A program made the position numbers and the translations under genes. A DNA stretch of 64,000 nucleotides from Aquabacterium sp. OR-4 (lineage in GTDB: Bacteria; Pseudomonadota; Gammaproteobacteria; Burkholderiales; Burkholderiaceae_C): NCBI RefSeq assembly GCF_025290835.2, contig NZ_JAOCQD020000002.1:1488001-1552000 (forward strand), written 5' to 3'. The notes below the pieces were generated by a model, which was not told the origin of the DNA, did no database searches, and was given only the letters and a program-made list of their open reading frames with translations. Of the stretch, positions 9,780-19,080 are shown one piece after another. Numbering within the stretch: the stretch's first letter is position 1; every line of letters begins with the position of its first letter.

Positions 9780-10817
9780 ATGACAAAACGATTTGCCCAG
9801 ACCCTCTTCGCCGCCACCTGCACCGCCATCGTGCTGGGTGCAACCGCCCTGCCCGCGCATGCCGGCAAGACCCTCGACGCCATCAAGGCGCGCGGCCAGC
9901 TGGTCTGCGGCGTGAACACCGGCCTGGCCGGCTTCTCGCAGGCCGACAGCCAGGGCAACTGGTCGGGCCTGGACGTCGACGTGTGCAAGGCCATCGCGGC
10001 CTCGGTGCTGGGTGATGCCGGCAAGGTGAAGTACGTGCCGCTGAACGCGCAGCAGCGCTTCACCGCGCTGCAGTCGGGCGAGATCGACATCCTGTCGCGC
10101 AACACCACCTGGACCCTGACCCGCGACGCCTCGCTGGGCATGCACTTCACCGGCGCCACCTACTACGACGGCCAGGGCTTCATGGTGCCCGCCAAGGGCA
10201 AGATCAAGAGCGCCAAGCAGCTCAAGGGCGCCACGGTCTGCGTGCAGTCGGGCACCACCACCGAGAAGAACCTCACCGACTTCTCGCGCGCCAACGGCCT
10301 GGCCATCAAGCCGGTGGTGTTCGAGAAGGTCGAGGCCGCCACCGGCGCCTACTTTGCCGGCCGCTGCCAGGCCTACACCACCGACGCCTCGGGCCTGGCC
10401 TCGGTGCGCAACAAGGAAGCCAAGAACCCGGCCGAGCACCTGATCCTGCCCGAGCTGATCTCGAAGGAGCCGCTGGGCCCCAGCGTGCGCCGTGGCGACG
10501 ACGAGTTCTACGCCATCGCCAAGTGGGTGATCTTCGCGCTGATCGAGGGCGAAGAGTTCGGCATCACCCAGGCCAACGTCGACCAGCAAAAGAGCAGCAC
10601 CGACCCGGTGGTGCAGCGCATCCTGGGCACCAGCGAAGACACCGGCAAGCTGCTGGGCCTGGACAAGGAATGGGCCGCCCGCGCCATCAAGGCCACCGGC
10701 AACTACGGCGAGATCTTCGAGCGCAACGTCGGCCCCAAGAGCCCGCTGGGCCTGCCGCGCGGCGTGAACAACCTCTGGAACAAGGGCGGCATCATGTACG
10801 CCCCGCCGGTGCGCTGA
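9780..10817 (+). CDS. aapJ: General L-amino-acid ABC transporter, periplasmic binding protein
   Basis: A 345-residue type II solute-binding protein with a signal peptide (residues 1-26, cleaved after LPAHA). The AapJ/BztA core is clear: KTLDAIKARGQLVCGVNTGLAGFS, DVDVCKAIAASVLGD, LQSGEIDILSRNTTWTLTRD and a long C-terminal lobe ending GGIMYAPPVR. It captures a broad range of L-amino acids and hands them to the AapQ/AapM permease. An AGGAG site precedes the ATG. It is first in the operon aapJ-Q-M-P. Confidence 0.95.
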   Translation: MTKRFAQTLFAATCTAIVLGATALPAHAGKTLDAIKARGQLVCGVNTGLAGFSQADSQGNWSGLDVDVCKAIAASVLGDAGKVKYVPLNAQQRFTALQSGEIDILSRNTTWTLTRDASLGMHFTGATYYDGQGFMVPAKGKIKSAKQLKGATVCVQSGTTTEKNLTDFSRANGLAIKPVVFEKVEAATGAYFAGRCQAYTTDASGLASVRNKEAKNPAEHLILPELISKEPLGPSVRRGDDEFYAIAKWVIFALIEGEEFGITQANVDQQKSSTDPVVQRILGTSEDTGKLLGLDKEWAARAIKATGNYGEIFERNVGPKSPLGLPRGVNNLWNKGGIMYAPPVR

Positions 10818-10832
10818 GCCACTGAGCGTTGA

Positions 10833-10867
10833 CGCAGGGGCCGGTCCACGTGGCACCGCCCCCTGCG
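10833..10867 (+). other. Intercistronic hairpin between aapJ and aapQ
   Basis: CGCAGGGGCCGGT pairs with ACCGCCCCCTGCG (one C-C mismatch) around a 9-nt loop, 15 bp after the aapJ stop. Hairpins here commonly protect the binding-protein mRNA or reduce downstream expression; that role is inferred. Confidence 0.6.
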
Positions 10868-10994
10868 CCCATCCTGACGACGGGGCGCGGCCGCAGCGCC
10901 CGCCCCGCCCTCCCCGTTGCCTTGCAATGTGATCCTCGGCAGCCCATTTGCGGCTGAAGGAGGTGGACCCCATGACGGCACCAACTGCCCCCCC

Positions 10995-12176
10995 GTGGCC
11001 CCCCGGGCCGCACCCACCAGGCAGCGCGACTGGTCGCTGCGCAGCCGCGCCATGCGCGGCCTGCTGTACCAGTTGCTGGCCCTTGGCCTGATCGTGCTGG
11101 CCGTCTGGTTTCTCGCGCACAACACGCTGGAGAACATGCGTGTGCGCGGCATCCAGAGCGGCTTCGACTTCCTCACCCAGCCGGCCGGCTTCGACATCGG
11201 CGAGCTGCTGATCCCCTACGAAAGCACCGACGCGTACTGGCGCGCCTTCGCGGTGGGCGTGGCCAACACGCTGCGCGTGGCCATCGTCGGCATCGTGCTC
11301 ACCACCCTGCTCGGCACGCTGGTGGGCGTGGGCCGCTTCTCGCCCAATGCGCTGGTGCGCGGCCTGTGCTATGCGTACGTGGAGCTGTTTCGCAACGTGC
11401 CGGTGCTGCTGCAGTTGCTGATGTGGTATCTGCTGATGACCGAGTGGCTGCCCGACCCGGGCGAGCCGATGCAGGCCTGGGGCCTGTTCTTCCTCAGCAA
11501 GGGCGGCTTCTCGTTCCCGATGCCGGTGTGGGGCCTGGGCCAGGGCCTGGCCACCATCGGCGCGCTGCTGGGTCTGGCTGCGGGCTGGTGGTGGGCACGA
11601 CGCGCCCATGCGCTGTTCGAGCGCACCGGCCAGGCCCGGCCGGTGCTGCTGCCCACGCTGGCCCTGGTGCTGCTGGGCGGGCTGATCGGCTGGGTGGCCG
11701 GCGGGGCGCCGAGCGAGTGGAACCTGCCCAAGGCCGCCGAGGTGTCGGTGGAAGGCGGCGGCGCCTGGACCCCCGAGTTCCTGTCGGTGCTGCTGGGCCT
11801 GACCTTCTACACCGCGGCCTTCGTGGCCGAGGTGGTGCGCGCCGGCATCGCGTCGGTGCCGCGGGGCCAGACCGAGGCCGCCGGCGCGGTGGGCCTGTCG
11901 CGTGGCCAGACCATGCGCCTGGTGGTGCTGCCGCAGGCACTGCGCGTGATCATCCCGCCGATGACCAACCAGTTCCTGAACCTGACCAAGAACTCCTCGC
12001 TGGCGGTGGCCATCGGTTACCCCGACGTGGTGTCGATCTCCAACACCGCCATCAACCAGACCGGCCGCGCGGTGGAGTGCATCGCGATCATCATGCTGGT
12101 GTACCTGAGCACCTCGCTGGCCACCTCGGGCCTGATGAACTGGTACAACAACCGCGCGGCGATCAAGGAGCGTTGA
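10995..12176 (+). CDS. aapQ: Amino-acid ABC transporter permease (start out of frame with its ribosome site)
   Basis: A 393-residue permease whose body matches AapQ: an N-terminal helix (RGLLYQLLALGLIVLAVWFL), VGVANTLRVAIVGIVLTTLLG, an EAA-type loop (EAAGAVGLSRGQTMRLVVLPQALR) and a C-terminal helix. The natural-looking start, ATG at 10972 behind a perfect AAGGAGGT, is in the wrong frame by one base: it opens MTAPTAP and then reads out of frame. A C7 run at 10988-10994 is the likely place; one more C would restore MTAPTAPPVAPRAAP leading into the body. As the sequence stands, usable in-frame starts are GTG 10995, TTG 10917 or ATG 11052. Assembly error, mutation and phase variation are all possible. 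Confidence 0.85.
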   Translation: MAPRAAPTRQRDWSLRSRAMRGLLYQLLALGLIVLAVWFLAHNTLENMRVRGIQSGFDFLTQPAGFDIGELLIPYESTDAYWRAFAVGVANTLRVAIVGIVLTTLLGTLVGVGRFSPNALVRGLCYAYVELFRNVPVLLQLLMWYLLMTEWLPDPGEPMQAWGLFFLSKGGFSFPMPVWGLGQGLATIGALLGLAAGWWWARRAHALFERTGQARPVLLPTLALVLLGGLIGWVAGGAPSEWNLPKAAEVSVEGGGAWTPEFLSVLLGLTFYTAAFVAEVVRAGIASVPRGQTEAAGAVGLSRGQTMRLVVLPQALRVIIPPMTNQFLNLTKNSSLAVAIGYPDVVSISNTAINQTGRAVECIAIIMLVYLSTSLATSGLMNWYNNRAAIKER

Positions 12177-12179
12177 ACC

Positions 12180-13286
12180 ATGGTCGCTGACAGCTTTCAA
12201 CCCATTGCGCCGCGCCCCGCGCCGGTGCGCACCGAGGGCCTGGTGCCCTGGATCCGCAGCAACCTGTTTGGCAATGTGCCGAGCTCGGTGGTCACGCTGC
12301 TGCTGCTGGGCGCTGCCGCCTGGTGGCTGCCGACCTTGTTCGACTGGGCGGTCGTCAAGGCGGTCTGGGCGGCCAATGCCGATGCCTGCCAGAACGCCCG
12401 CGGCGCCGGCGCCTGCTGGGGCGTGATCACCGAAAAGCACCGGCTGATCATCTTTGGCCGCTACCCCTTCGAGCAGCAGTGGCGCCCCGAAGTGGCCACG
12501 CTGGCGCTGGTGGCGCTGCTGGTGGCCAGCTGCATGCGCGCCTTCTGGAAGCCCTGGCTGGTGCTGCTGTGGGTGGCCGTGCTGGCGCTGTTTTTCTCGC
12601 TGATGGGCGGCGGCGTGGCCGGGCTCGAACCCGTGCCCACCGACCGCTGGGGCGGCCTGCCGCTGACCATCATGCTGGCCAGCCTGTCGATCGTCTGCGC
12701 CTTCCCATTGGCGGTGGCGGTGGCGCTGGGCCGGCGCAGCAAGATGCCGGCGATCAAGACGCTGTGCGTGGTGTACGTGGAGCTGATCCGCGGCGTGCCG
12801 CTGATCAGCGTGCTGTTCATGGCCAGCTTCATGTTCCCGCTGTTCATGCCGCCGGGCACCAGCATCGACGTGCTGCTGCGCGTGCTGGTGGGCATCACGC
12901 TGTTTGCCGCGGCCTACATGGCCGAGATCGTGCGCGGCGGCCTGCAGGCCATTCCCAAGGGCCAGCAGGAGGCCGCCGACACGCTGGGCCTCGGCTACTG
13001 GCAGGCCCAGCGCAAGATCATCCTGCCGCAGGCCCTGGCGCTGGTGGTGCCGGGCATCATGAACAACTTCATCGCGATCTTCAAGGACACCTCGCTGGTC
13101 ACCATCGTGAGCCTGTACGAGCTGACCGGCGCGATGGGCCTGGCGCTCAACTCCGACAGTGACTGGCGCCCTTTCAAGATCGAGGCCTACCTGTTCATCG
13201 CCCTCGTCTACTTCATCTTCTGCTTCTCGATGAGCCGCTACAGCCTGTGGATCGAGAAGCAGCTCGGCCGCTCCAAGAACCGGTGA
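12180..13286 (+). CDS. aapM: Amino-acid ABC transporter permease
   Basis: A 368-residue second permease subunit, three bases after aapQ. It shows a cytoplasmic N-terminus, a first helix at about 35-52, the inserted segment [25 protein letters not shown] typical of AapM, and the EAA loop [30 protein letters not shown]. It ends with [24 protein letters not shown]. With AapQ it forms the inner-membrane channel. No frame problem is seen here. Confidence 0.95.
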   Translation: MVADSFQPIAPRPAPVRTEGLVPWIRSNLFGNVPSSVVTLLLLGAAAWWLPTLFDWAVVKAVWAANADACQNARGAGACWGVITEKHRLIIFGRYPFEQQWRPEVATLALVALLVASCMRAFWKPWLVLLWVAVLALFFSLMGGGVAGLEPVPTDRWGGLPLTIMLASLSIVCAFPLAVAVALGRRSKMPAIKTLCVVYVELIRGVPLISVLFMASFMFPLFMPPGTSIDVLLRVLVGITLFAAAYMAEIVRGGLQAIPKGQQEAADTLGLGYWQAQRKIILPQALALVVPGIMNNFIAIFKDTSLVTIVSLYELTGAMGLALNSDSDWRPFKIEAYLFIALVYFIFCFSMSRYSLWIEKQLGRSKNR

Positions 13287-13293
13287 CAAGAAC

Positions 13294-14037
13294 ATGACCG
13301 AACCGATCATCACCTTCGACAAGGTCAACAAGTGGTACGGCAACAGCTACCACGTGTTGCGCGACATCGACCTCACCGTCGCCAAGGGCGAGCGCATCGT
13401 GATCTGCGGGCCTTCGGGCTCGGGCAAGAGCACGCTGATCCGCTGCATCAACCGGCTCGAAGAGCACCAGCAGGGCCACCTGATCGTTGACGGCACCGAG
13501 CTCACCGACGACATCAAGGCCATCGAGAAGGTGCGCAAGAACGTCGGCATGGTGTTCCAGCAGTTCAACCTGTTCCCGCACCTCACGGTGCTGGAGAACC
13601 TGACGCTGGCGCCGATGTGGGTGGGCAAGATGCCCAAGTCCGAGGCCGAAGAGCGTGCGATGGCGCAGTTGAAGCGCGTGCGCATTGCCGAGCAGGCGGG
13701 CAAGTACCCGCTGCAGCTCTCGGGCGGTCAGCAGCAGCGCGTGGCGATTGCGCGCGCGCTGTGCCTCACGCCCAAGATCATGCTGTTCGACGAGCCCACC
13801 TCGGCGCTCGACCCCGAGATGATCAAGGAAGTGCTCGACGTGATGATCGAGCTGGCCGCCGGCGGCATCACCATGCTGTGCGTCACGCACGAGATGGGCT
13901 TTGCCAAGGCGGTGGCCAACCGCGTGATCTTCATGGACCAGGGCCAGATCGTCGAGCAGAACTCGCCGCACGAGTTCTTCGACCATCCGAAGAGCGAGCG
14001 CACCAAGGACTTCCTGTCGAAGATCCTGGGCCACTGA
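13294..14037 (+). CDS. aapP: Amino-acid ABC transporter ATP-binding protein
   Basis: A 247-residue polar-amino-acid-class ATPase. It has Walker [10 protein letters not shown], the Q-loop [18 protein letters not shown], signature [15 protein letters not shown], Walker [15 protein letters not shown], and the H-loop His in CVTHEMGFA. It is the last gene of the aap operon; a pair of hairpins follows the stop. Confidence 0.96.
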   Translation: MTEPIITFDKVNKWYGNSYHVLRDIDLTVAKGERIVICGPSGSGKSTLIRCINRLEEHQQGHLIVDGTELTDDIKAIEKVRKNVGMVFQQFNLFPHLTVLENLTLAPMWVGKMPKSEAEERAMAQLKRVRIAEQAGKYPLQLSGGQQQRVAIARALCLTPKIMLFDEPTSALDPEMIKEVLDVMIELAAGGITMLCVTHEMGFAKAVANRVIFMDQGQIVEQNSPHEFFDHPKSERTKDFLSKILGH

Positions 14038-14066
14038 CGCCGCGGGCCGCCCCAAGCCGGCCCACA

Positions 14067-14103
14067 ACCCGCTTGGCGGGTGGCCCTGCGCAGCCGCAGG
14101 GCC
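14067..14103. terminator. Two adjacent hairpins between convergent aapP and LysR genes
   Basis: ACCCGC-TTG-GCGGGT (14067-14081) is directly followed by GGCCCTGCG-cagc-CGCAGGGCC (14082-14103), a perfect 9-bp stem. There is no T-tract. The first hairpin recurs at 28810-28826, also between convergent genes. Confidence 0.55.
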
Positions 14104-14114
14104 GGGTGCCCCAA

Positions 14115-15029
14115 TCAGACGCCCTGGCGCAGGTGGTCCCAGAGTGCCTGCGCCGCCTGCTTGGGGTGGCGCGACAGTTCGGGCCGCTCGCGGTAGGCGC
14201 GGATCTCCATCGTCAGCTCGCCCACGCCGGGCGGCGCGGCCGGCACCAGGCGCCCGGCCTTGAGCTCCTGGCGCACCAGGCTCGAGGGCAGAAAGGCCAG
14301 GCCGTGGCCGGCCAGCGCCATGGCCTTCAGGCCCTCGGCCATGTCGGTCTCGTAGGTCGTCTCCAGCGGCGGCGGCACCGTCATCTGGCGGATGATCTGG
14401 TCGACCATGTGGCTCATGTAGGCGCCGGCCGCATAGGCCAGCAGCGGCACTGCCGGCCCGCCCGCCGCCAGCCGGAACATCGGGTGGCCGTTGGCATCGC
14501 CCTTGGCGTAGGCCGCCAGCGTCTCATGGCCCAGCGACAGCATCTCGTAGCGGTCGGGGCTGAGCTGCAGCGGCAGCGAGGCGTGGTGGAAGGCGATCAG
14601 CAGATCGCAGCCGCCTTCGGTGAGGCGCAGCATCGCGTCGTGCACGTTCAGCGCGTTCAGCCGCGACTTGAGCTGCGGAAAGCGCTCGCGCAGGGCCATC
14701 AGCCAATGCGGGAAGAACGTAAACGCCAGCGTGTGCGGCACGGCGAACTCGATCACGTCCTGACCGCTGGCGCGGTGCGCGCGCATCAGGTTGCGTGCCG
14801 ACTGCAGTGCCGACAGGATCTCCAGCGACTGCGCGTGCAGCGTCTCGCCGGCCGGCGTCAGCCGCGTGGGGTAACTCGAGCGGTCGACCAGGTCCACCCC
14901 GGCCCAGGCCTCGAGCGCCTGGATGCGCCGCGAGAACGCCGGCTGCGTCACGTGCCGCAACTGCGCCGAACGCGAGAAGCTGCGCGTCTCGGCCAGGCTG
15001 ACAAAGTCTTCAAGCCACTTGGTCTCCAC
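14115..15029 (-). CDS. LysR-family regulator, HypT-like
   Basis: A 304-residue regulator beginning with GTG. The helix-turn-helix is ETKWLEDFVSLAETRSFSRSAQLRHVTQPAFSRRIQALEAWAG, continuing into DLVDRSSYPTRLTPAGE. The ETKWLxDF opening and the RSSYPTRLT segment are those of the hypochlorite-responsive HypT/YjiE branch. The substrate-binding domain spans about 90-300. It converges on aapP and is divergent from the PEP-CTERM gene. Its target is unknown; control of the amino-acid transporter is possible but not shown. Confidence 0.88.
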   Translation of the reverse strand: METKWLEDFVSLAETRSFSRSAQLRHVTQPAFSRRIQALEAWAGVDLVDRSSYPTRLTPAGETLHAQSLEILSALQSARNLMRAHRASGQDVIEFAVPHTLAFTFFPHWLMALRERFPQLKSRLNALNVHDAMLRLTEGGCDLLIAFHHASLPLQLSPDRYEMLSLGHETLAAYAKGDANGHPMFRLAAGGPAVPLLAYAAGAYMSHMVDQIIRQMTVPPPLETTYETDMAEGLKAMALAGHGLAFLPSSLVRQELKAGRLVPAAPPGVGELTMEIRAYRERPELSRHPKQAAQALWDHLRQGV

Positions 15030-15229
15030 CCGCTTGAGTGTAGCGGCGGCCTGCAGCCCGCCCCGCCTGCACCGAAGTGGCCCTCAGTCAGGGTGATACC
15101 CCCCCTGAACGAAGGGCACAGCGTCATGTTGGCTCCATGTGCCCTTCGATACAGTCTGCCCATGAATTGCCGCACTGCACCAACCGGTGTGTGCCTGGCG
15201 GTTCCAACGAACCCGCAGGTGATCAGAAG

Positions 15230-15844
15230 ATGTCCCACGCAATCCGCTCCCTGGCCCTGGCCGCCGCCGTTGCGGTTCTGGCGCCGATGTCGGCCCAGGC
15301 CGCGGCCCTGACCTCGCTGAACGTCAACCTGGCCAACAATGGCTCGGTCAAGGACGGTGACGAGATCACCTCGCTGGCCCCTGGCGTCACCGTCAGCGGT
15401 GCCGAAGTGTTCATCGACAACGGCGACATCGGCCTGACCTTCTCGGGCAGCGGCCCGATCGTCATCAAGATCGACAGCAGCCAGTACAACCTGAACGCGC
15501 TGACCTTTTCTCGCTTCTCCGAGTTTGATCTGAACGCCTCGGTCAACGGCATCGACAGCCCCGAGCTGTCGGGTACCAGCAACGGCGCCTGGGTTGTTGC
15601 CCCGCTGCTGCGCAATTGCGACCCAGGCAATAACCAGTGCAATCCCGTCCAGCTGACGGACGGCAACGATCCGTGGATCACCGAGGTGACCTTCTCGACC
15701 ACCGCCATCGACTTCGCCGGCTTCAACAACCTCAGCTTCACCCAGATCGGCAGCAACTCGGTGCCCGAGCCGGCCGGTTATGGCCTGGCCGCGATGGCCC
15801 TGCTGGCCGCTGGTGCCGCCTCACGCCGCCGCAGCGCCCGCTGA
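15230..15844 (+). CDS. PEP-CTERM sorting-domain protein
   Basis: A 204-residue secreted protein. It has a signal peptide (MSHAIRSLALAAAVAVLAPMSAQA), a beta-rich middle rich in Asn, Ser and Thr, and a C-terminal PEP-CTERM tag: VPEPAGYGLA, a hydrophobic helix, then SRRRSAR. The tag is the substrate of exosortase EpsH/XrtA and is associated with exopolysaccharide-producing bacteria. The mature domain has no name I recognise; one Cys pair (NCDPGNNQCNP) is present. The exosortase is not in the window. I chose M52 of the longer frame because it begins the signal peptide. Confidence 0.85.
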   Translation: MSHAIRSLALAAAVAVLAPMSAQAAALTSLNVNLANNGSVKDGDEITSLAPGVTVSGAEVFIDNGDIGLTFSGSGPIVIKIDSSQYNLNALTFSRFSEFDLNASVNGIDSPELSGTSNGAWVVAPLLRNCDPGNNQCNPVQLTDGNDPWITEVTFSTTAIDFAGFNNLSFTQIGSNSVPEPAGYGLAAMALLAAGAASRRRSAR

Positions 15845-15891
15845 ACGGCTGGCCTGAGCGTCGGCCAGTGGCCGGCGTTGACAGACCATGA

Positions 15892-15915
15892 AAAGGCCCG
15901 CTTCGGCGGGCCTTT
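15892..15915. terminator. Bidirectional terminator with UUCG loop
   Basis: AAAGGCCCGC-TTCG-GCGGGCCTTT is a perfect 10-bp stem with a UUCG tetraloop and A/T ends on both sides. It lies between the convergent PEP-CTERM gene and the ABC exporter gene and should serve both. Confidence 0.9.
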
Positions 15916-15916
15916 G

Positions 15917-17764
15917 TCATGCTGGCGTGGCAGCTGGCTCGGCGTCGGGCGCGGGTTCGTCGCCAGCCTGCTGCAGGCGCCACATCTCGGCATAGCGGCC
16001 GCCACGGGCCAGCAGGTCGGCATGCGGGCCGCTTTCGACCACACGGCCACCATCGAGCACCACGATGGTGTGGGCATCGACCACCGTGGACAGGCGGTGC
16101 GCGATGACCAGCGCCGTCTTGCCCTGGGCCGCGCTTTTCAGCTCGGCCTGGATCGCCCGCTCATTGGCCGAATCGAGTGCCGAGGTGGCCTCGTCGAAGA
16201 TCATCACCGGCGGGTTCTTCAGCAGCGTGCGTGCAATCGCCACCCGCTGCTTCTCGCCGCCCGACAGCTTCAGGCCGCGCTCGCCCACCAACGTCTCGTA
16301 GCCCTTGGGCGTGGCGGCAATGAACTGGTGGATGTGCGCCGCCCGCGCAGCCGCCTCCACCGCCTCGCGCCCCACCCCGGGGCGGCCATAGGCGATGTTG
16401 TAGCCCACGGTGTCGTTGAACAGCACGGTGTCCTGCGGCACGATGCCGATGGCCCGGCGCAGGCTGGCCTGGGTGACCTGGCGGATGTCCTGGCCGTCGA
16501 TGGTGATGCGGCCTTCGCTCACGTCGTAGAAGCGGTACATCAACCGTGCCAACGTGCTCTTGCCCGCGCCCGAGGCACCCACCACCGCCAGGGTCTGGCC
16601 CGCCGGGATCTCGAAGCTCACGCCGTGCAGGATCGGGCGGCTGGGGTCGTAGGCAAAGCTCACGTTCTCGAAGCGCAGCACGCCGTGGCGCACCTGCAGG
16701 TCGGCGGCGCCGGGCGCATCGGCCACCTCGCGCTCGCGCTCGAGCAGGCCGAACACCTTGTCGAGGTCGGTCAGGCTCTGCTTGATCTCGCGGTACAGCA
16801 CGCCCAGGAAGTTGAGCGGCAGGTACAGCTGGATCAGGAAGGCGTTCACCATCACCAGGTCGCCCAGCGTCAGCCGCCCAGCCACCACGCCCTCGGTGGC
16901 GCGCCACAGCATGGCCACCAGGCTGGTGGCGATGATCAGCTGCTGGCCGGTGTTCAGCAGCGACAACGTGGTCTGGCTCTTGACCTGCGCGCGGCGAAAG
17001 GCCTCCAGGCCCTCGTCGTAGCGCTGCGCCTCGAAGGCCTCGTTGTTGAAGTACTTCACCGTCTCGAAGTTCAGCAGCGCGTCGATGGCGCGGCTGTGCG
17101 CCTTGGAGTCGAACTCGTTCATCTCGCGCCGGAAGCGCGAGCGCCATTCGGTCACGCCGACGGTGAAGCCGATGTAGAGCACCAGCGCCGTCAGCGTGAT
17201 CCATACATAGCCCAGGTCGAACTGGCTGCCCAGCACGGCCAGCACCAGGGCCACCTCCACCAGCGTGGGCACGATGGTGTAGAGCGAGTAGCTCACCAGC
17301 GACTGCAGCGCGCGCGTGCCACGCTCGATGTCGCGGGTCAGTCCGCCGGTCTGGCGCTCGAGGTGGAAGCGCAGGCTCAGGGAGTGCAGGTGGCCGAAGA
17401 CCTGCAGCGCGATCTGCTTGCTGGCGCCGAAGCTGACCTTGGCGAACACCAGCTCGCGCAGCTCGGTGAACACGCTGGTACTCAGGCGCAGGCCGGCATA
17501 GGCCAGCAGCAGACCCACCGGCACCACCAGCACCGCGCGCGGGTCGCCGGCCTTCAGGTCGAGCGCATCCACCAGGTGCTTCAGCAGCACCGGCACCGCC
17601 ACGTTGGCGGCCTTGGCGGCCACCAGAAAGCCCAGCGCCAGCATCACCCGCCAGCGCCAGGCCCACAGATAGGGCAACAGGCGGCGCAGCGTCTGCCAGT
17701 CGGAGCGGGGGCCGGCGGCCGGATCGGCGTGCGGCAGGTTCAGGGTGGGGGCAGATCGGCGCAT
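15917..17764 (-). CDS. ABC exporter, Atm1/HMT1 type (fused membrane and ATPase domains)
   Basis: A 615-residue half-transporter. The six-helix membrane domain (about 30-330) carries the Atm1 hallmark segments RDIERGTRALQSLVSYSLYTIVPTLVE and LLNFETVKYFNNE. The ATPase domain has Walker A GASGAGKST, Q-loop VPQDTVLFNDTVGYNI, signature LSGGEKQRVAIAR and Walker B VMIFDEATSALDS. Family members export glutathione-linked metal or sulfur species or confer heavy-metal tolerance. Start M42 of the longer frame was chosen because the upstream extension overlaps the divergent promoter region. Confidence 0.93.
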   Translation of the reverse strand: MRRSAPTLNLPHADPAAGPRSDWQTLRRLLPYLWAWRWRVMLALGFLVAAKAANVAVPVLLKHLVDALDLKAGDPRAVLVVPVGLLLAYAGLRLSTSVFTELRELVFAKVSFGASKQIALQVFGHLHSLSLRFHLERQTGGLTRDIERGTRALQSLVSYSLYTIVPTLVEVALVLAVLGSQFDLGYVWITLTALVLYIGFTVGVTEWRSRFRREMNEFDSKAHSRAIDALLNFETVKYFNNEAFEAQRYDEGLEAFRRAQVKSQTTLSLLNTGQQLIIATSLVAMLWRATEGVVAGRLTLGDLVMVNAFLIQLYLPLNFLGVLYREIKQSLTDLDKVFGLLEREREVADAPGAADLQVRHGVLRFENVSFAYDPSRPILHGVSFEIPAGQTLAVVGASGAGKSTLARLMYRFYDVSEGRITIDGQDIRQVTQASLRRAIGIVPQDTVLFNDTVGYNIAYGRPGVGREAVEAAARAAHIHQFIAATPKGYETLVGERGLKLSGGEKQRVAIARTLLKNPPVMIFDEATSALDSANERAIQAELKSAAQGKTALVIAHRLSTVVDAHTIVVLDGGRVVESGPHADLLARGGRYAEMWRLQQAGDEPAPDAEPAATPA

Positions 17765-17853
17765 GCTGGCGGTGGCTGGCAAAAGGGGGAACCCGGCACC
17801 GGGCCGGAGCGTGGACAGACAATCGAGCCGAACGAACCCTGAAGGTGATGCCG

Positions 17854-18288
17854 ATGACCGAGTCTTCCACCCCCACACCCGCCGCACCGGCGCTCACCGG
17901 CCCCCTGAGTTTGCCCGACGGCAGCGAGCTGGTGCTGCGCGTGATGCCGCTGCCGGCCGACGTGAACGGCAATGGCGACATCTTCGGTGGCTGGCTGATG
18001 GCCCAGGTGGATCTGGCCGGCGCGGTGCTGCCGGCTCGCATCGCCAAGGGCCGCATCGCCACCGTGGCGGTGAACCAGTTCATCTTCAAGCAGCCGGTCT
18101 CGGTGGGCGACCTGGTGAGCTTCTATGCCCGCGTGGAGCGCATCGGCAATACCTCGATCACCGTGCATGTGGCGGTGTATGCCGAGCGCAACCCGGCCAA
18201 CCTGCAGGTGGTGAAGGTGACCGAGGCCAACCTCACCTACGTGGCGATCGACCACCAGGGCAAGCCGCGCCCGGTGCCGCGCGGCTGA
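17854..18288 (+). CDS. Acyl-CoA thioesterase, YciA-like hotdog protein
   Basis: A 144-residue single-hotdog hydrolase of acyl-CoA. Motifs are RVMPLPADVNGNGDIFGGWLMAQVDLAGAV (the catalytic Asp and Gly-rich region of the YciA/BACH family) and TVAVNQFIFKQPVSVGDLVSFYARV. In-frame GTG (17845) and ATG (17848) lie just upstream, but the ATG at 17854 has the best spacing from GAAGG. It is divergent from the ABC exporter and probably monocistronic. Confidence 0.9.
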   Translation: MTESSTPTPAAPALTGPLSLPDGSELVLRVMPLPADVNGNGDIFGGWLMAQVDLAGAVLPARIAKGRIATVAVNQFIFKQPVSVGDLVSFYARVERIGNTSITVHVAVYAERNPANLQVVKVTEANLTYVAIDHQGKPRPVPRG

Positions 18289-18318
18289 GGCTGCGCCTGG
18301 CGCCTGAGCGCGCGCGGG

Positions 18319-19050
18319 CTACAGCCGCGCCCACACCGCGCCGGCGATGTGCGCCGCCAGCGCCTCGCCCCACAGACGGTACAGCGGCGCGCCGGGGTGG
18401 AAGCCATCGCGGGCCAGCAGCGTGGCGTCGTCCAGCGGCAGGTCGAAGGGCAGATGGCTCAGCTGCGGCTGCAGTGCCGCCCAGCGGCACAGCGCGGCCT
18501 CGTGGGCCGCGGCATCGCGCCCGGCCAGCCAGCGCAGCGGCTGCGGCAGGCCGGCAAAGCGGTGCATCGGCGGTACCGGCGTCATCACCACCTGACGCAC
18601 CCCGGCGCGCTGCTGCAGCGCCTGCACCAGGGCCTCGCGGTGGCGCAGCGCGGCAGCCGGCGAAACCTGGTCGACCACATCGTTGACGCCGGTGACCACC
18701 ACCGCCACATCGGCCGGCCGCGCATCGGCCAACAGGGCCAGGGCCTGCGCGCTGGTGACGCCCGAACGGGCACACAGCTGCCAGGCCACACGCCGGCCCA
18801 GCCGAGCGGCCAGCGCCCGGCTCAGGTAGCCCGCCAGCGCCTGGCGCTGGTGCTCGACCCCCACGCCGGCGGCCGACGAATCACCCAGGATCAGCAGCGA
18901 CAGGCCATGCTCGCCACGCCCGGCCATGCCCTGGCGCGGCCCGGCCGCCTCGGGCAGCCGCGGCAGGCGCCGCCGCGTGATCACCGCCTGCGGGATCACC
19001 AGCGGCGCCAGCGCCAGCTTCAGCGGCAGCGACCAGATGGCTGGCGTCAT
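18319..19050 (-). CDS. SGNH/GDSL-family hydrolase
   Basis: A 243-residue esterase or lipase-like protein with all four SGNH blocks: LLILGDSSAAGVG (nucleophile Ser), ARSGVTSAQAL (Gly), VVVTGVNDVVD (Asn) and DGFHPGAPLY (Asp and His). The N-terminus holds a short hydrophobic segment that may anchor it in the membrane. It is last in the minus-strand beta-oxidation operon, 30 bp after the enoyl-CoA hydratase stop. The substrate is unknown. Confidence 0.88.
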   Translation of the reverse strand: MTPAIWSLPLKLALAPLVIPQAVITRRRLPRLPEAAGPRQGMAGRGEHGLSLLILGDSSAAGVGVEHQRQALAGYLSRALAARLGRRVAWQLCARSGVTSAQALALLADARPADVAVVVTGVNDVVDQVSPAAALRHREALVQALQQRAGVRQVVMTPVPPMHRFAGLPQPLRWLAGRDAAAHEAALCRWAALQPQLSHLPFDLPLDDATLLARDGFHPGAPLYRLWGEALAAHIAGAVWARL

Positions 19051-19080
19051 GCAGGCCGTGCGCCCGGGCGGCAGCGCCGG

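Noticed and set aside
9720..13343. A 1207-codon open frame on the minus strand
   Set aside because: It is antisense to aapJ-aapQ-aapM, which are unmistakable; no recognisable protein.
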